Assembly: GCA_028823415.1 (NCBI GenBank)
Contig: JAPKBL010000055.1
Location: forward strand, 1-33,234
Origin: Mariniblastus sp.
GTDB taxonomy: Bacteria > Planctomycetota > Planctomycetia > Pirellulales > Pirellulaceae
Length of the DNA stretch: 33,234 nt
Direction: 5' to 3'
Position numbers and translations under genes: made by a program. Below are positions 14,922 to 25,100 of the stretch, piece after piece. Within the stretch, counting starts at the first letter, position 1. Each line of letters begins with the position of its first letter. The notes below the pieces were generated by a model. It was not told the origin of the DNA. It did not search any database and was given only the letters and a program-made list of their open reading frames with translations.

Positions 14922-16103
14922 ATGCGAAGACGTTATTCCGTTGCCTTAATCGTAGAGACTTCAAGTAATTATGGCCGGAATTTGCTTGACGGTATCGTGC
15001 GTTTTAAAAAAACTCAGAGCGATTGGTCTGTTTTCCTTGAAGAGCAGGATCTTCGAGGAGGCCCCCCCGAGTGGCTGATTGACTGGAATGGTGACGGGAT
15101 CATTTGTCGCTCAACGAATCCCGAGATTGCTCAAATGGTGCGGTCGCGAAAAATTCCGTTTGTCGATTTAAATGATCGCCGCAACGAAAAAAGTGAATTC
15201 GTATCTTTGCGTTCCGATGATCACGCGATCGGTCGTTTAGGGGCGCGGCATTTTATGGAAAGAGGGTTCAGGAATTTTGGATTTTTTGGATTTGCTCAAG
15301 AGGCGTGGTCCCAGCGGCGAGAGGAAGCGTTCGTCGAAGAACTGGAGCAGCAACGTCATGAGTGTTCGGTTTTAAAATCTAAATGGCACACCTTGTCCGC
15401 TCGCGCACCTGATTCGCGTCGCAAGTTTTCATTGGCCTCTGATCGAAAGCGAACCACGAACTGGTTGAAGGGGTTGCCTAAACCTGCCGGAGTAATGGTG
15501 AGTAACGATATCGCCGGGAAGCACATTCTGGATTGCTGCCTGGTGTCTGAGATGGCTGTACCGGAACAGGTTGCTGTGTTGGGGGTCGATAATAATGAGT
15601 TGATTTGTAATCTGTGCGAACCGCCGCTTTCAAGCGTGATGCCTAATTCCGAGCAAATTGGTTTTTCGGCAGCGCAATGTTTGGCAAAATTAATGGCTGG
15701 AGAAAAAGTCTCACCGTTGCTTCAGTGTTTTAATCCGCTGGATGTAAAACTTCGACAGTCTTCAAGTGTGTATGCGATTGAGGATCCAGATTTAGCCAAC
15801 GCCTTGAGCTTTCTGCGGATCAACGCGTGTTTTGGCATCTCGGTAAAGCAAATCCTTGAACATACGATGTTATCGCGGAGTTCACTCGAGCGCCGCATGC
15901 GAAAATTCCTGGGGCACTCGCCTCAGCAGGAAATTAGAAACTGCCAGCTCAAACAGGTTCGAACCCTTTTAGCCAAGACTGATATGTCGATTGAGCAGAT
16001 TGCGATTAACTGCGGATTTGAGCATCCTGAATATTTACACGTTGTGTTCAAAAGAGAGTTAAACATGACGCCCGGCGATTACCGCAAGGCGCTTAGTAAA
16101 TAA
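14922..16103 (+). CDS. XylR-type AraC family transcriptional regulator, second paralogue
   Basis: A paralogue of the regulator at 6165, with the same layout: a sugar-binding LacI/XylR-like domain (about 1-270; opening RRRYSVALIVETSSNYGRNLLDG, later VAVLGVDNNELICNLCEPPLSSVMPN) and a C-terminal AraC/HTH_18 domain (about 285-390; SVKQILEHTMLSRSSLERRMRKF and MSIEQIAINCGFEHPEYLHVVFKRELNMTPGDYR). The ATG at 14922 is chosen because it aligns residue for residue with the paralogue's start; a TTG at 14916 is the alternative. It diverges from the CCPTR sulfatase and converges on the FAD oxidoreductase gene, so the sulfatase is the likeliest target. No sugar isomerase or kinase is adjacent, so the ligand may differ from xylose. 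The differences in the ligand domain (for example SLRSDDH versus ADTDDQ) fit a changed specificity, which is inference. Confidence 0.9.
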   Translation: MRRRYSVALIVETSSNYGRNLLDGIVRFKKTQSDWSVFLEEQDLRGGPPEWLIDWNGDGIICRSTNPEIAQMVRSRKIPFVDLNDRRNEKSEFVSLRSDDHAIGRLGARHFMERGFRNFGFFGFAQEAWSQRREEAFVEELEQQRHECSVLKSKWHTLSARAPDSRRKFSLASDRKRTTNWLKGLPKPAGVMVSNDIAGKHILDCCLVSEMAVPEQVAVLGVDNNELICNLCEPPLSSVMPNSEQIGFSAAQCLAKLMAGEKVSPLLQCFNPLDVKLRQSSSVYAIEDPDLANALSFLRINACFGISVKQILEHTMLSRSSLERRMRKFLGHSPQQEIRNCQLKQVRTLLAKTDMSIEQIAINCGFEHPEYLHVVFKRELNMTPGDYRKALSK

Positions 16104-16104
16104 G

Positions 16105-16122
16105 CGGTTGATTCAAGAACCG
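16105..16122. terminator. Small hairpin after the second XylR gene, possible terminator
   Basis: CGGTT and AACCG form a 5-bp stem with an 8-nt loop directly after the TAA stop of the regulator, within the 49-bp convergent gap to the FAD oxidoreductase gene. The stem is short and no T-tract follows, so support is weak. Confidence 0.2.
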
Positions 16123-16152
16123 ATTCAAATACCGAGTGTAAATTGAAATCGA

Positions 16153-18429
16153 CTATTTTACCGAGAGGATTTGAATTGCATCGGCGCAAAGGTGACCTAT
16201 CGAATCACCGTGTGACATAATAACTGCGGTGGATTGATCTTTCTTGAGATCAAATTCTCCGAGCGATACGAAGCCATGTTCAAGATCCGGTGCTTTGGTT
16301 AGATCTAAATACAGCGTCTTCGATTCGATTCCTCTTTCGATGACGATCCTTGCTTTTTCGGTTCGGTTTTCATGGTGCCGATAGGCGAGTCTTATTTCAA
16401 ACCGCGCACTTTTTTCTGGTTTCAAGGGAAACCGAATCGAGGCGTCGGTATTAGCACTGGCGTATAGATAATGCTTTCCAATAAACCCGTTGAGGCCCGT
16501 GCCTTTGGTCCAGATTCCCTTTTGAATTGCCGAAACATCATCGATTACTGTCCCGGCGATACGTTTCGGTGAGATACCTTGGTTGACGACTTGTGGTTTG
16601 GGCTGCTCGGCAATCGGGACATCGGGGATGGTCAGTTTACTTCCGATGCTCAGGCGGCGCGATCCGCCGGGGAGTCGGAGCAGGTTCTTCAACTCGGGCA
16701 AATATTTTTGATAAACCTCCCGGGGAGAGCATTGGTGGACCGCGCACAGCGACGCTGCTTTTCCCACAACCTCTCCCATCATTCCGCAAGTTTTCATGAC
16801 GCGGACGGTTCCCAGTGCTTCATGGGTAACGCTGATGCATCGACCTGCCATAAAAAGATTGTCGATGTTGGCGGAGTAAAAACATCGGTAGGGGACGGGG
16901 TAGCCATAGCTCCGATCGACCCCTTTTCCGTGAACGGCTTTGGAGATGAAGGGGTTTTCAGGATATTTCTTGGCGTATTGTTCTTTGGGGTAGTGGAGGT
17001 CGATAGACCATGTACTCGGAACAACTCCGTCGGGAAAATCACGTTTGCCGACGATATCGGCTTCGGTCAAAATGACATCGCCGAGCAGTCTTCTTGATTC
17101 TCTTGGTCCGCCAATAAAGGCGACCCACGTCAGAGATGCATTGGGATGTTGAGCGGCTCCCTCTTTATTTTTCATCGCGTTGAACGCGCCGTAAACCGCC
17201 CGCAGGTTCCAGTCACGAATTCCCTCGGCATCACCCAGAGGGTCTTTGTCGAATCCGCTTTCCCAGAACCACTGGCCATGGAAGTCGCGTGGATACGGGA
17301 AATCTTTCATGCTAAGTTCCAGCGCCCAGGGGGTGTCGGGGAACTCACTTCGTTGGGGACTCTGTTCCCAACGCCACATGTTACTCATGCCCATTCGGCC
17401 GGTGGAGGTGATGTCGGCCTCGGCACCGGCGAGAGTCCCAATGGTGCCATGCCCAGTGCAGTCCACAAAATGAGTGCCGGAAAATTGTTTTAGTTCGCTG
17501 GTACGGGTGTCAAATGCCAGAATGGATTTAATGGAATTCGCAGAGGACAATTCAACCTGATAAGCATGATGATTAAGATACAGGTCGATGTTTTTTTCTG
17601 CCCGAACCAACGCTTCTTTTTTATTGTCTTCAAACTCTTGGTAAGTCCCGGGGGATTTCGTCGCCTGATCTGAGAATTCATTGACGATTTCGCCAATTCG
17701 AGGGTAGGGTCCGCGTCGAATATTTCCCTTCGCCCAAACGCGAACTTCACTCGACCCGTTACCCCCGAGGACACCTCGGTTTTGGACCAAGGCCACCTTG
17801 CAGCCCATTCTTGCGGCTGACAGTGAGGCCGCAACTCCAGCATAACCTCCACCGATGACCACGAGATCGTAGCCATTTTTAATGATTGGTTTTTCAGAAA
17901 TATTCGATAATTGCCGCCGCCACGACGGAAGGATTTCAGTGGATTGGGGGGGGAGCCAATCCGGATCAAGTGTGAATGCGATTGCATCGCAGCGACCGTC
18001 GAAACCCGTCATGTCATGCAGCGTGAGTTCGTTTCGTTTTTGATCAATTTGTACGGTTCCTCCCATCTGCCAGAACCAGTTTTCTCCCTTCACGCCGAAT
18101 TGTTGTTTCAGCGGGATGCCATTGATGTGCAGTTCAAATTTCCCAGGTTGTCCGGGCGCCTTCCACCGGGCTACCCAGTCTTTGGTGCGAACCCAAACGG
18201 TATAACTTCCAGTAGTCGGGAATTCGATCGTCGTTTTCGCATCGGCGACCGGTTTCCCAAGTCCATGTGCAAGCAAATAAGGGGAGCCCATCTCATGAAT
18301 GAATTGGGTATCCAATTTCCAACCACCCGGGTCCGAGAAACTCTCGGCCTCGACGAGAAGTGTCTGAGAAATACTAGGAGAAATCAAACCCAACAAAATT
18401 GTCAGGCTTAAGATAAAACGAGTACCCAT
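16153..18429 (-). CDS. Secreted FAD-dependent oxidoreductase with carbohydrate-binding-like flanking domains
   Basis: A 758-residue exported flavoprotein of unknown substrate. Order: a Sec-type signal peptide (about 1-21, without twin arginine); a beta-sandwich region (about 22-160; VEAESFSDPGGWKLDTQF, typical of CBM35-like or golvesin-like modules); an FAD domain of the FAD_oxidored type with the dinucleotide motif DLVVIGGGYAGVAASLSAARMG (188-209), LGGNGSSEVRVW and a C-terminal FAD block NLFMAGRCISVTHEALGTVRVMKTCGMMGE; then a C-terminal golvesin/CBD-like module (about 640-755; GIWTKGTGLNGFIGKHYLYASAN). Relatives are common in planctomycetes and lie near sulfatases and glycosidases, so oxidation of a sugar or glycoside is a reasonable guess. 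AAGGGA precedes the ATG. It is 50 bp downstream of speA and may share its transcript. Export of a flavoprotein by a Sec-like signal is unusual. Confidence 0.88.
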   Translation of the reverse strand: MGTRFILSLTILLGLISPSISQTLLVEAESFSDPGGWKLDTQFIHEMGSPYLLAHGLGKPVADAKTTIEFPTTGSYTVWVRTKDWVARWKAPGQPGKFELHINGIPLKQQFGVKGENWFWQMGGTVQIDQKRNELTLHDMTGFDGRCDAIAFTLDPDWLPPQSTEILPSWRRQLSNISEKPIIKNGYDLVVIGGGYAGVAASLSAARMGCKVALVQNRGVLGGNGSSEVRVWAKGNIRRGPYPRIGEIVNEFSDQATKSPGTYQEFEDNKKEALVRAEKNIDLYLNHHAYQVELSSANSIKSILAFDTRTSELKQFSGTHFVDCTGHGTIGTLAGAEADITSTGRMGMSNMWRWEQSPQRSEFPDTPWALELSMKDFPYPRDFHGQWFWESGFDKDPLGDAEGIRDWNLRAVYGAFNAMKNKEGAAQHPNASLTWVAFIGGPRESRRLLGDVILTEADIVGKRDFPDGVVPSTWSIDLHYPKEQYAKKYPENPFISKAVHGKGVDRSYGYPVPYRCFYSANIDNLFMAGRCISVTHEALGTVRVMKTCGMMGEVVGKAASLCAVHQCSPREVYQKYLPELKNLLRLPGGSRRLSIGSKLTIPDVPIAEQPKPQVVNQGISPKRIAGTVIDDVSAIQKGIWTKGTGLNGFIGKHYLYASANTDASIRFPLKPEKSARFEIRLAYRHHENRTEKARIVIERGIESKTLYLDLTKAPDLEHGFVSLGEFDLKKDQSTAVIMSHGDSIGHLCADAIQILSVK

Positions 18430-18479
18430 GATTTCCCTTTTGTTTGATAACGGAAAGGCAGTGAAGCTTTAGTTTTTCT

Positions 18480-20474
18480 TTAGTTTTCAAAATAAGTATA
18501 TCCGCGGAGGCTTTCGCTAAAAAGTTCCAGGATTTCGGTTCGTTGGGCGACGCTAATTTTACCGTCACTCAAAGCAGTATCGGTGCGCTTTTCAAATTGA
18601 GAAAACAACTCTTCGGTTTGGTACTCAACGTAACTTAAGACGTCTCTGATACTGTCGCCCTTGAGTTCGTGGACAAACTCCAATTGTCCTAGGCTGGTAA
18701 CCCTTACGCTAACCACGTGGGTGTCACCAAATAAATTGTGTAAATCACCGAGAGTTTCCTGATAGGCTCCCACTAAAAACACCCCGAGGCAATATTCTTC
18801 GCCCTCGTCGATGGGGTGCAATCTAAGTGTCTTGGTATTGGATTTGGTTCCCACAAATTGGTTGAGTTGCCCATCACAATCGCAAGTTAAATCGCCAATG
18901 ATGGCGTTTCGAGTCGGTTCTTCGTCGAGGCGCTGTAATGGCATCACGGGGAAGACTTGTTGGATTGCCCAGGCGTCCGGAAGTGATTGAAAGACGCTGA
19001 AATTGCCGTAGTAAATATCCGAAAGTGAGTCTTTGATCGTTTGAAGACTTGCCGGAGGTCGCGTCATTTCGGGAACGCGGTCGGCGATTTGGTGAAGTAT
19101 TGTCAGGCAGATATTTTCAGCAATCGCCCGTTCGCGAAGGCTCAATTCGCCAATCTGAAATGCTTTTCTCGCCTGATCACGGTAGTAAACGGCGTCATTG
19201 AAGTTTTCTTGTAAGCGTCTGACTTCGATGTGTCGCAGCGTATCAATCAGGAAATCAATGGAGGGGTGAATGTTTTCCGGAAGAGGATCGGGGAGTGGTT
19301 GCGGTTGAAAATCGTTGACATCGAGGATGTTGAACAGAAGTACGGACATTGGCGCGACTGTCCACCGACCGGATTCAGAGATAATGGTCGGATGTGGGAT
19401 GTCGTGTTGATCGAGCGCCGCCATGATTGCCTCGACAATATCGACGCAGTATTCATCGAGGTCATAGTTTCGGCTGTGTCCATCAATGCTGGCCGACCCG
19501 TCGTAGTCGACGGCGAGTCCACCTCCGATGTCAAAGTATCCCATCGGTGCACCTTCTTCGATGAGATTGACATAAAATCGACAGGCCTCGGTGATGCCGT
19601 CGCGGACGTTGCGAATATTTGGAACTTGGCTACCAAGGTGGAAATGCAGCATCTTTAGCGAATCCAGCATTCCAGCATCGCGTAGGCTGTCTATAATTTC
19701 AATCAGCTGGAGCGTCGATAAACCAAAAAGGCTTCGGTCTCCAGTATCCCGACTCCAATGTCCGTCAACGGCGGTGGAGAGCTTTAGCCGGACGCCAATG
19801 CAAGGAGTGACTCCCCAGTGCTTGGCGCGATCGAGGATCATCGGTAGTTCTTTGGGGGTTTCGATGACGAAAAAAACCTGAAGACCCATCGAAAGTGCTT
19901 GAAGCCCGAGATCGATATATTCAATATCTTTGTAACCATTGCAGATGATCAGACTTTCGGGAGATGGGAGGGTCGCCAAAGCGATCAGGAGCTCAGCTTT
20001 GCTACCCGCCTCCAGGCCGTAATTAAATCGTTCTCCGAACCTCGCGATTTCTGCAATCACATGGCTCTGTTGATTAACTTTGATCGGGAAAACGCCTCGG
20101 TACTGACTCTCGTAATTGGTCTGGGCAATGGCCGATGCAAATCCTTCATGGAGTTGGGTAATCCGGTCATCGACTAGATTTTCGAACCGGAGCATGACTG
20201 GCATATTGAGTCCACGCTGTTTCAAACCATCGAGGATCTCTGAAAACTCGATGGTTTTTACCCCTTCGGGGGTCGGTGCCTGAACGGTCGCGCTTCCTGA
20301 TGCTGAGATTCCAAAATAGCCTAGTCCCCATCGCTGAATTCCGTATAAATCTCTTGCTTGATCGAGCGTCCAAGAAGGGTTGGTGAAGGGCTCATCTATT
20401 TTTTTTTCGGTGCGATTATGTGCAGGATCGCGACGCGAGGTTTCGTTGGGAAGGGCTGGTTCAGATGTTGTCAA
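18480..20474 (-). CDS. speA: Biosynthetic arginine decarboxylase
   Basis: A PLP-dependent cytoplasmic enzyme converting arginine to agmatine, the first step of the agmatine route to putrescine and spermidine. At 664 residues it matches the SpeA family. Visible are the N-terminal DLYGIQRWGLGYFGISASG block, GVFPIKVNQQ with PLP-binding Lys132, GLEAGSKAELLIAL, LHFHLGSQVPNIRN, YFDIGGGLAVDYDGS (phosphate-binding glycines), IISESGRW, and the late DLTCDCDGQ and GVFLVGAYQETLGDLHNLFGD blocks that complete the active site. No in-frame ATG lies before residue 91, so the TTG at 20474 is taken, with GAGG 8 nt upstream. It follows the DUF1501 gene by 146 bp, which leaves room for its own promoter, and precedes the FAD oxidoreductase gene by 50 bp. 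A functional link to either neighbour is not evident. Confidence 0.97.
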   Translation of the reverse strand: MTTSEPALPNETSRRDPAHNRTEKKIDEPFTNPSWTLDQARDLYGIQRWGLGYFGISASGSATVQAPTPEGVKTIEFSEILDGLKQRGLNMPVMLRFENLVDDRITQLHEGFASAIAQTNYESQYRGVFPIKVNQQSHVIAEIARFGERFNYGLEAGSKAELLIALATLPSPESLIICNGYKDIEYIDLGLQALSMGLQVFFVIETPKELPMILDRAKHWGVTPCIGVRLKLSTAVDGHWSRDTGDRSLFGLSTLQLIEIIDSLRDAGMLDSLKMLHFHLGSQVPNIRNVRDGITEACRFYVNLIEEGAPMGYFDIGGGLAVDYDGSASIDGHSRNYDLDEYCVDIVEAIMAALDQHDIPHPTIISESGRWTVAPMSVLLFNILDVNDFQPQPLPDPLPENIHPSIDFLIDTLRHIEVRRLQENFNDAVYYRDQARKAFQIGELSLRERAIAENICLTILHQIADRVPEMTRPPASLQTIKDSLSDIYYGNFSVFQSLPDAWAIQQVFPVMPLQRLDEEPTRNAIIGDLTCDCDGQLNQFVGTKSNTKTLRLHPIDEGEEYCLGVFLVGAYQETLGDLHNLFGDTHVVSVRVTSLGQLEFVHELKGDSIRDVLSYVEYQTEELFSQFEKRTDTALSDGKISVAQRTEILELFSESLRGYTYFEN

Positions 20475-20620
20475 TGAATGGACCTCGGGTATTGGATAAA
20501 AGGCTTGGGGATTCCATCGTATCAGAGAATAGTTTTTTTAGTGTGGAATTTGTAAAAATCCAGGAGCTTTCAATGGCGGCAGTTTTCGCGGCTGTGGTGG
20601 TCGTTTTGCAAATGGTGTTG

Positions 20621-22087
20621 CTATGCCAAAATTTCGTGAATGACTCGTCCGTGAACATCAGTAAGCCGGAATTGCCTGCCTTGAAATCGGTAAGTTAATT
20701 CTTCGTGATTAATACCCAGCAGATGCAGAAGCGTTGCCTGTAAGTCATGGATGTGAACACCGTCGCTGGCGACGTTCATTGCGAGTTCATCTGTTTCGCC
20801 AAAGCTAAGACCGGGTTTGAGGCCGCCACCCGCCATCCACGTTGTGTAGGCGTAAGGGTGGTGGTCGCGTCCCCATTGTTTTCGATTGTTGATGTCTCCC
20901 TGAATAAACGGCGTGCGTCCGAATTCTCCACTCCAAAGAACAAGTGTATCATCGAGCATTCCACGTTGTTTCAGATCCATCACTAAGGCAGCACTCGCCT
21001 GATCGGTGTCTCGGCATTGAGTATAAAATTCGGTTGTCAAACTGCGATGCTGGTCCCAGCCAGCGTGCATGAGTTGGGTAAAGCTGACACCTCGTTCGGC
21101 AAGTCGACGCGCCATCAAGCAGTTGTGCGCGAAGGACCCGGGCTCTTCGACACCGGGTCCGTACATTTCAAGAATGGAACGAGGTTCGTCGGAAAGATCG
21201 GTTAACTCGGGAACGCTGGCTTGCATTTGAAAAGCCATCTCGTATTGAGCAATTCGGGTTGCGATTTCCGGATCGCCAAATTCTTCAAGTTGCATTTGGT
21301 TTAGCCGGGCGATGTTGTCGAGCCAGCCACGCCGCATCTCTCGCGTTATACCGTCGGGATTAGAAAGGTAGAGCACGGGATCGCCGGAGCCGCGAAATTT
21401 CACTCCCTGATGTTCAGAAGGCAAAAAGCCACTGCCCCAATAGAAATCGTAGAAGATCTGTCCGCAGGTCGTGTTTTTTGAGACGGAGGTCATGACAATG
21501 AAATTAGGAAGGTCATCGACCTCGCTTCCCAGACCATAGTTCATCCAGCTTCCCAGCGTTGGCCGGCCTGGTATCTGAGCGCCGCTCAACAGGAAACTAA
21601 TCGCCGGAGCGTGGTTGACCGCGTCGGTGTGCATGCCTTTCACAAATGTTAATTCATCGGCAATTGAAGCGGTGTAGGGGAGCATGTCACTGACCCAAGC
21701 TCCAGAATTCCCTCGCTGGTAAAATGGCTCAATGGGAGCCAGCATTAATTTTCCATTGGGCTTGCCGGTCATGGTGCTGAATCGTTTTCCCGCGACAAAT
21801 TCTTCGGGCACGGGCTGTCCATGCATCTGGGCCAACTTTGGTTTCCAATCGAATAGATCGGCATGAGACGGACCGCCGTTTTGAATTAGCGCGATCACGC
21901 GTTTCGCTTTTGGAGCAAAATGAGGGATGCCTGGCAGTCCGCCGATAGGCGGCACTGTCCGTTGCTCACTGGCGAGTCCTGAGCGATTTAACAGGCTTGC
22001 CAGCGCGGCGGAGCCGATCCCGCTTGCCGACCGACCAAAAAATTCGCGACGTGTCGAATGCAATTTTTTTTGTTCGTGAAAATTCAT
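20621..22087 (-). CDS. DUF1501 protein, Tat-exported (second module)
   Basis: A 488-residue member of the DUF1501 family, which belongs to the alkaline phosphatase/sulfatase fold group and is greatly expanded in planctomycetes. A twin-arginine signal is present: STRREFFGRSASGIGSAALASLL with Arg13-Arg14, so it is probably exported folded. Putative metal-site residues occur in HAGWDQH, WSGEFGRTP and WGRDHHPYAYTTWMAGGGLKPG. No formylglycine motif is present, so it is not a classical sulfatase. The biochemical role of the family is not established. It lies 58 bp downstream of a PSCyt1/DUF1549/DUF1553 gene and closes a four-gene series of two such pairs. It differs from its paralogue at 25212 mainly in the middle, where it has CGQIFYDFYWGSGF in place of PSAGKSLWGSGF. 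Confidence 0.93.
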   Translation of the reverse strand: MNFHEQKKLHSTRREFFGRSASGIGSAALASLLNRSGLASEQRTVPPIGGLPGIPHFAPKAKRVIALIQNGGPSHADLFDWKPKLAQMHGQPVPEEFVAGKRFSTMTGKPNGKLMLAPIEPFYQRGNSGAWVSDMLPYTASIADELTFVKGMHTDAVNHAPAISFLLSGAQIPGRPTLGSWMNYGLGSEVDDLPNFIVMTSVSKNTTCGQIFYDFYWGSGFLPSEHQGVKFRGSGDPVLYLSNPDGITREMRRGWLDNIARLNQMQLEEFGDPEIATRIAQYEMAFQMQASVPELTDLSDEPRSILEMYGPGVEEPGSFAHNCLMARRLAERGVSFTQLMHAGWDQHRSLTTEFYTQCRDTDQASAALVMDLKQRGMLDDTLVLWSGEFGRTPFIQGDINNRKQWGRDHHPYAYTTWMAGGGLKPGLSFGETDELAMNVASDGVHIHDLQATLLHLLGINHEELTYRFQGRQFRLTDVHGRVIHEILA

Positions 22088-22145
22088 AGCCGGGCACGCG
22101 CTCGTTCAGATGTTTGGTGGTTTAGATTTGATTTGTCAAATGGGT

Positions 22146-25100
22146 CTATTGCCGGGTAAGGCTTTCGTCAAGGTTCAGCACCGCGATGCACAGGTTTGTC
22201 CAAGAGGCCAATTCGACCGGATCGAGGCTGGGGTCGACCGGTGTTTCGCCGACGCCCAAAAAAGAAATTGCATTGCCGTTGTTGGCGGCGAATTGCTGGC
22301 GGTCACGGTTTAATCCGGCAAGGAGGATCGGGATTTCTCTCGCGCGAGGCAAACGCGTGACGACCCGTTGGTAAATTTTTGCAAGTGTTTCCTGTTCCGA
22401 TAGTTTTTCTTTCAGGACACTGGCGGCTAGCAAGCGGGCAGCCTCGACGTAAGTCGTATTGTTCAGAGTATTTAACGCGTGAAGCGGCGTGTTGGTCCGG
22501 TATGAAATGACCGAACAGGTCATCCGGTCGGCGTTGTCGAAAATCATGGTCGGCGCGGCAATCCGTCGCCAGAATGTGTAGATCGATCGCCGGTAAAGCG
22601 CGTCGCCGGATCCCAGTCGATAAGTTTTTTTACCAAAACTAGCTTCTTCCCAGACGCCTTGGGGTTGATAGCTATTGACCGGTTGACCACCGATTTTTCG
22701 AACAAGTCGACCACTGGCTGCTAAGGCGTAATCGCGAATCATCCACGAGGGCATCCGGAATCTTGAAGCACGGGCGAGAAGACGGTTGTCCGGGTCGAGT
22801 TCGAGAAGGCTGGGGGTCGTTTGTGAGGATTGGCGATACGTTCGACTATTTAAAATCAGCCGAATCATCCGTTTGGTGTCCCAACCGGAATCTCGATATT
22901 CGGCCGCCAGCCAATCCAGTAATTCCGGGTGGCTTGGCGGTTCTCCCTGCACACCAAAATCTTCTAGGGTTTTGACCAGTCCGGTGGTGAAGAACTTGGC
23001 CCAAATACGATTGATTGATACACGTGGCGTCAGAGGGTTGTCGACTGAAAAAAGCCAGTTGGCAAGAGCCAGTCGATTGGGAGTTGCATTTTCGGGAAGC
23101 GGAAAAAACATTTCGGGGACACGCATGGAAACTTCATTTAATGGTTCTTCGTAGGATCCACTGTTAAGCCGATAGGTTTTTCGAAGCTCTGGCTTGTCAG
23201 CCATGACCATGACTTTCGGGAACTGTTTAACTAGCGATGCGATTTGACTGGTAATCGAGTTGATGTTTTTGATCTGCGTTTGGTAATCGGCGTCAGATTT
23301 GATGTACTTTCGGTGGATCAATTTGAGCTGTTCAGGTGATCGTGACTCGATCGGCTGTTTCAAAGCAGTCAGCAATTTTGCCGTATCGCCGGCGAGTGTT
23401 GGATTTTTCTGATCGGTGAGGGATATTCTCAGTCTTCCAATATTGTGTTGCTTGTGTATCGATTCGTGTTTGAGCACTAATTTTAATTTTGCCTCGGGCG
23501 ACAAAGTCACTGGTTTTTCAAACGAGAAAACGGCTTCGTGCTCCTGTTGCATATTCTTGTCCGGCGCCCAAACAGCCCATCCTGATTGGGCGTTTGAATC
23601 GATTGCCAGTTGGACATTGAGACTCGGCTGTTCGTAATCGGCTTGAGCTTGTTTAAACGGAAGGCGGGTTGGCGACTTTCCAGGTTCGACAACGTAAGCG
23701 GCGAAATCGGTTAATACAAAATTCGAGCTGACCGACCGCGTGAGTCCACCGCCAGTCATCGTCGGGTGGTTGAGAACCTCAAGGCGGATGGCTCGAACGT
23801 TGGGGAGATCTGATTTTCCCGAGAGTTGGTAGATGTCGTTGACCGGGTTGGTTCCCGCAGCGAGTAGAGAACCGTCGTCGGAATACACTAAGTCAGCCTT
23901 TTGGGCGGAGTAGGATTCTGGATGCCAAACGGACCAAGATTGATTTTGTTGAATTTGTTTGGTTTGCGAAACTTCCCACTCATTTTGCCTGTGGTTGAGT
24001 GAGTCGACATGACGATTTTTTTGGGATGTTAAGTTCGATAATTCGTTTTCCAGTTTTACGAGCTGTAATCGTTGGGATTCATCTGGCACAGAGAGCACGG
24101 GTGCTGTTTGCGCATTTCCTCCAGCGCCGGTGACGGGGGTCTGATTAAAAAATGCAAACAGACTGTAGTAGTCATCCTGGGTCAGTTGATCGTACTTGTG
24201 GTCATGGCAGCGACAGCAATTAAAGGTGAGGCTAAGCCAAACGGTGCCGGTCGTTTCAGCCATATCCATCACGTAGTCGATTCGGTTTTCCTCTGGAATT
24301 CTGCCACCCTCACCGTTGATCGGATGGTTTCGATTGAATCCGGTCGCAAGAATTTGTTCTTCCGTTGGCTCGGCGAACAGATCGCCGGCGATTTGCCATT
24401 TAGAAAACTGATCGAACGGGAGATTGTCATTAAAGGCTCCGATCACCCAATCTCGCCACGGCCACATCGTCCGTTCGTTGTCGCCTTGGTAGCCATTGGA
24501 ATCGGCGTACCTTGCCGAATCGAGCCAGTCCCAGGCCATTCGCTCGCCATAGGCAGGTGACTGAAGCACTCGTTCGACCATTTGCCGATAGGCGTCCGGT
24601 GAGGTGTCTGCAAGAAACCGTTCGATTTGTTCAACGGTCGGCGGTAAACCGGTTAGGTCAAGGCTGACGCGCCGAAGTAGTGTTCGGCGGTCGGCACTTG
24701 GTGAAAACTCAAGCCCCCGTTGTTGCAGTTGTTGATTGACAAAGAAATCGATTGCATTTTCGGTTTCGATCTCTGGTTTTACAATCGGTTTGTAGGCCCA
24801 GTGTTGTCCCCATTTTCCGCCTTCGCTGATCCACTGTTTTATCAACGAGACTTGGTCGGGGGTTAAGCTCCGGTGAGAATCTGGCGGAGGCATACGTTCG
24901 TCAGGATCATCCGATTTAATGCGGGAAAACAATTCACTTGCATCAGCGTCAAAAGCAACGATTGACTGTTTCGCTTCTTCTTCGATATCGAGTCGGAGGT
25001 CGGAGACGCGTTGTTTGGCATCGGGGCCGTGACAGAAATAGCAGTTCTCGGAAAGGATGGGTTGAATGTCTCTGGCAAAATCAACGGGCTCATCGGCGAC

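Noticed and set aside
20461..20658. Minus-strand 65-codon frame spanning the DUF1501-speA gap, possible leader peptide for speA
   Set aside because: It overlaps both flanking genes, has low-complexity Thr/Ala content, no arginine-rich attenuator pattern and no clear ribosome site.
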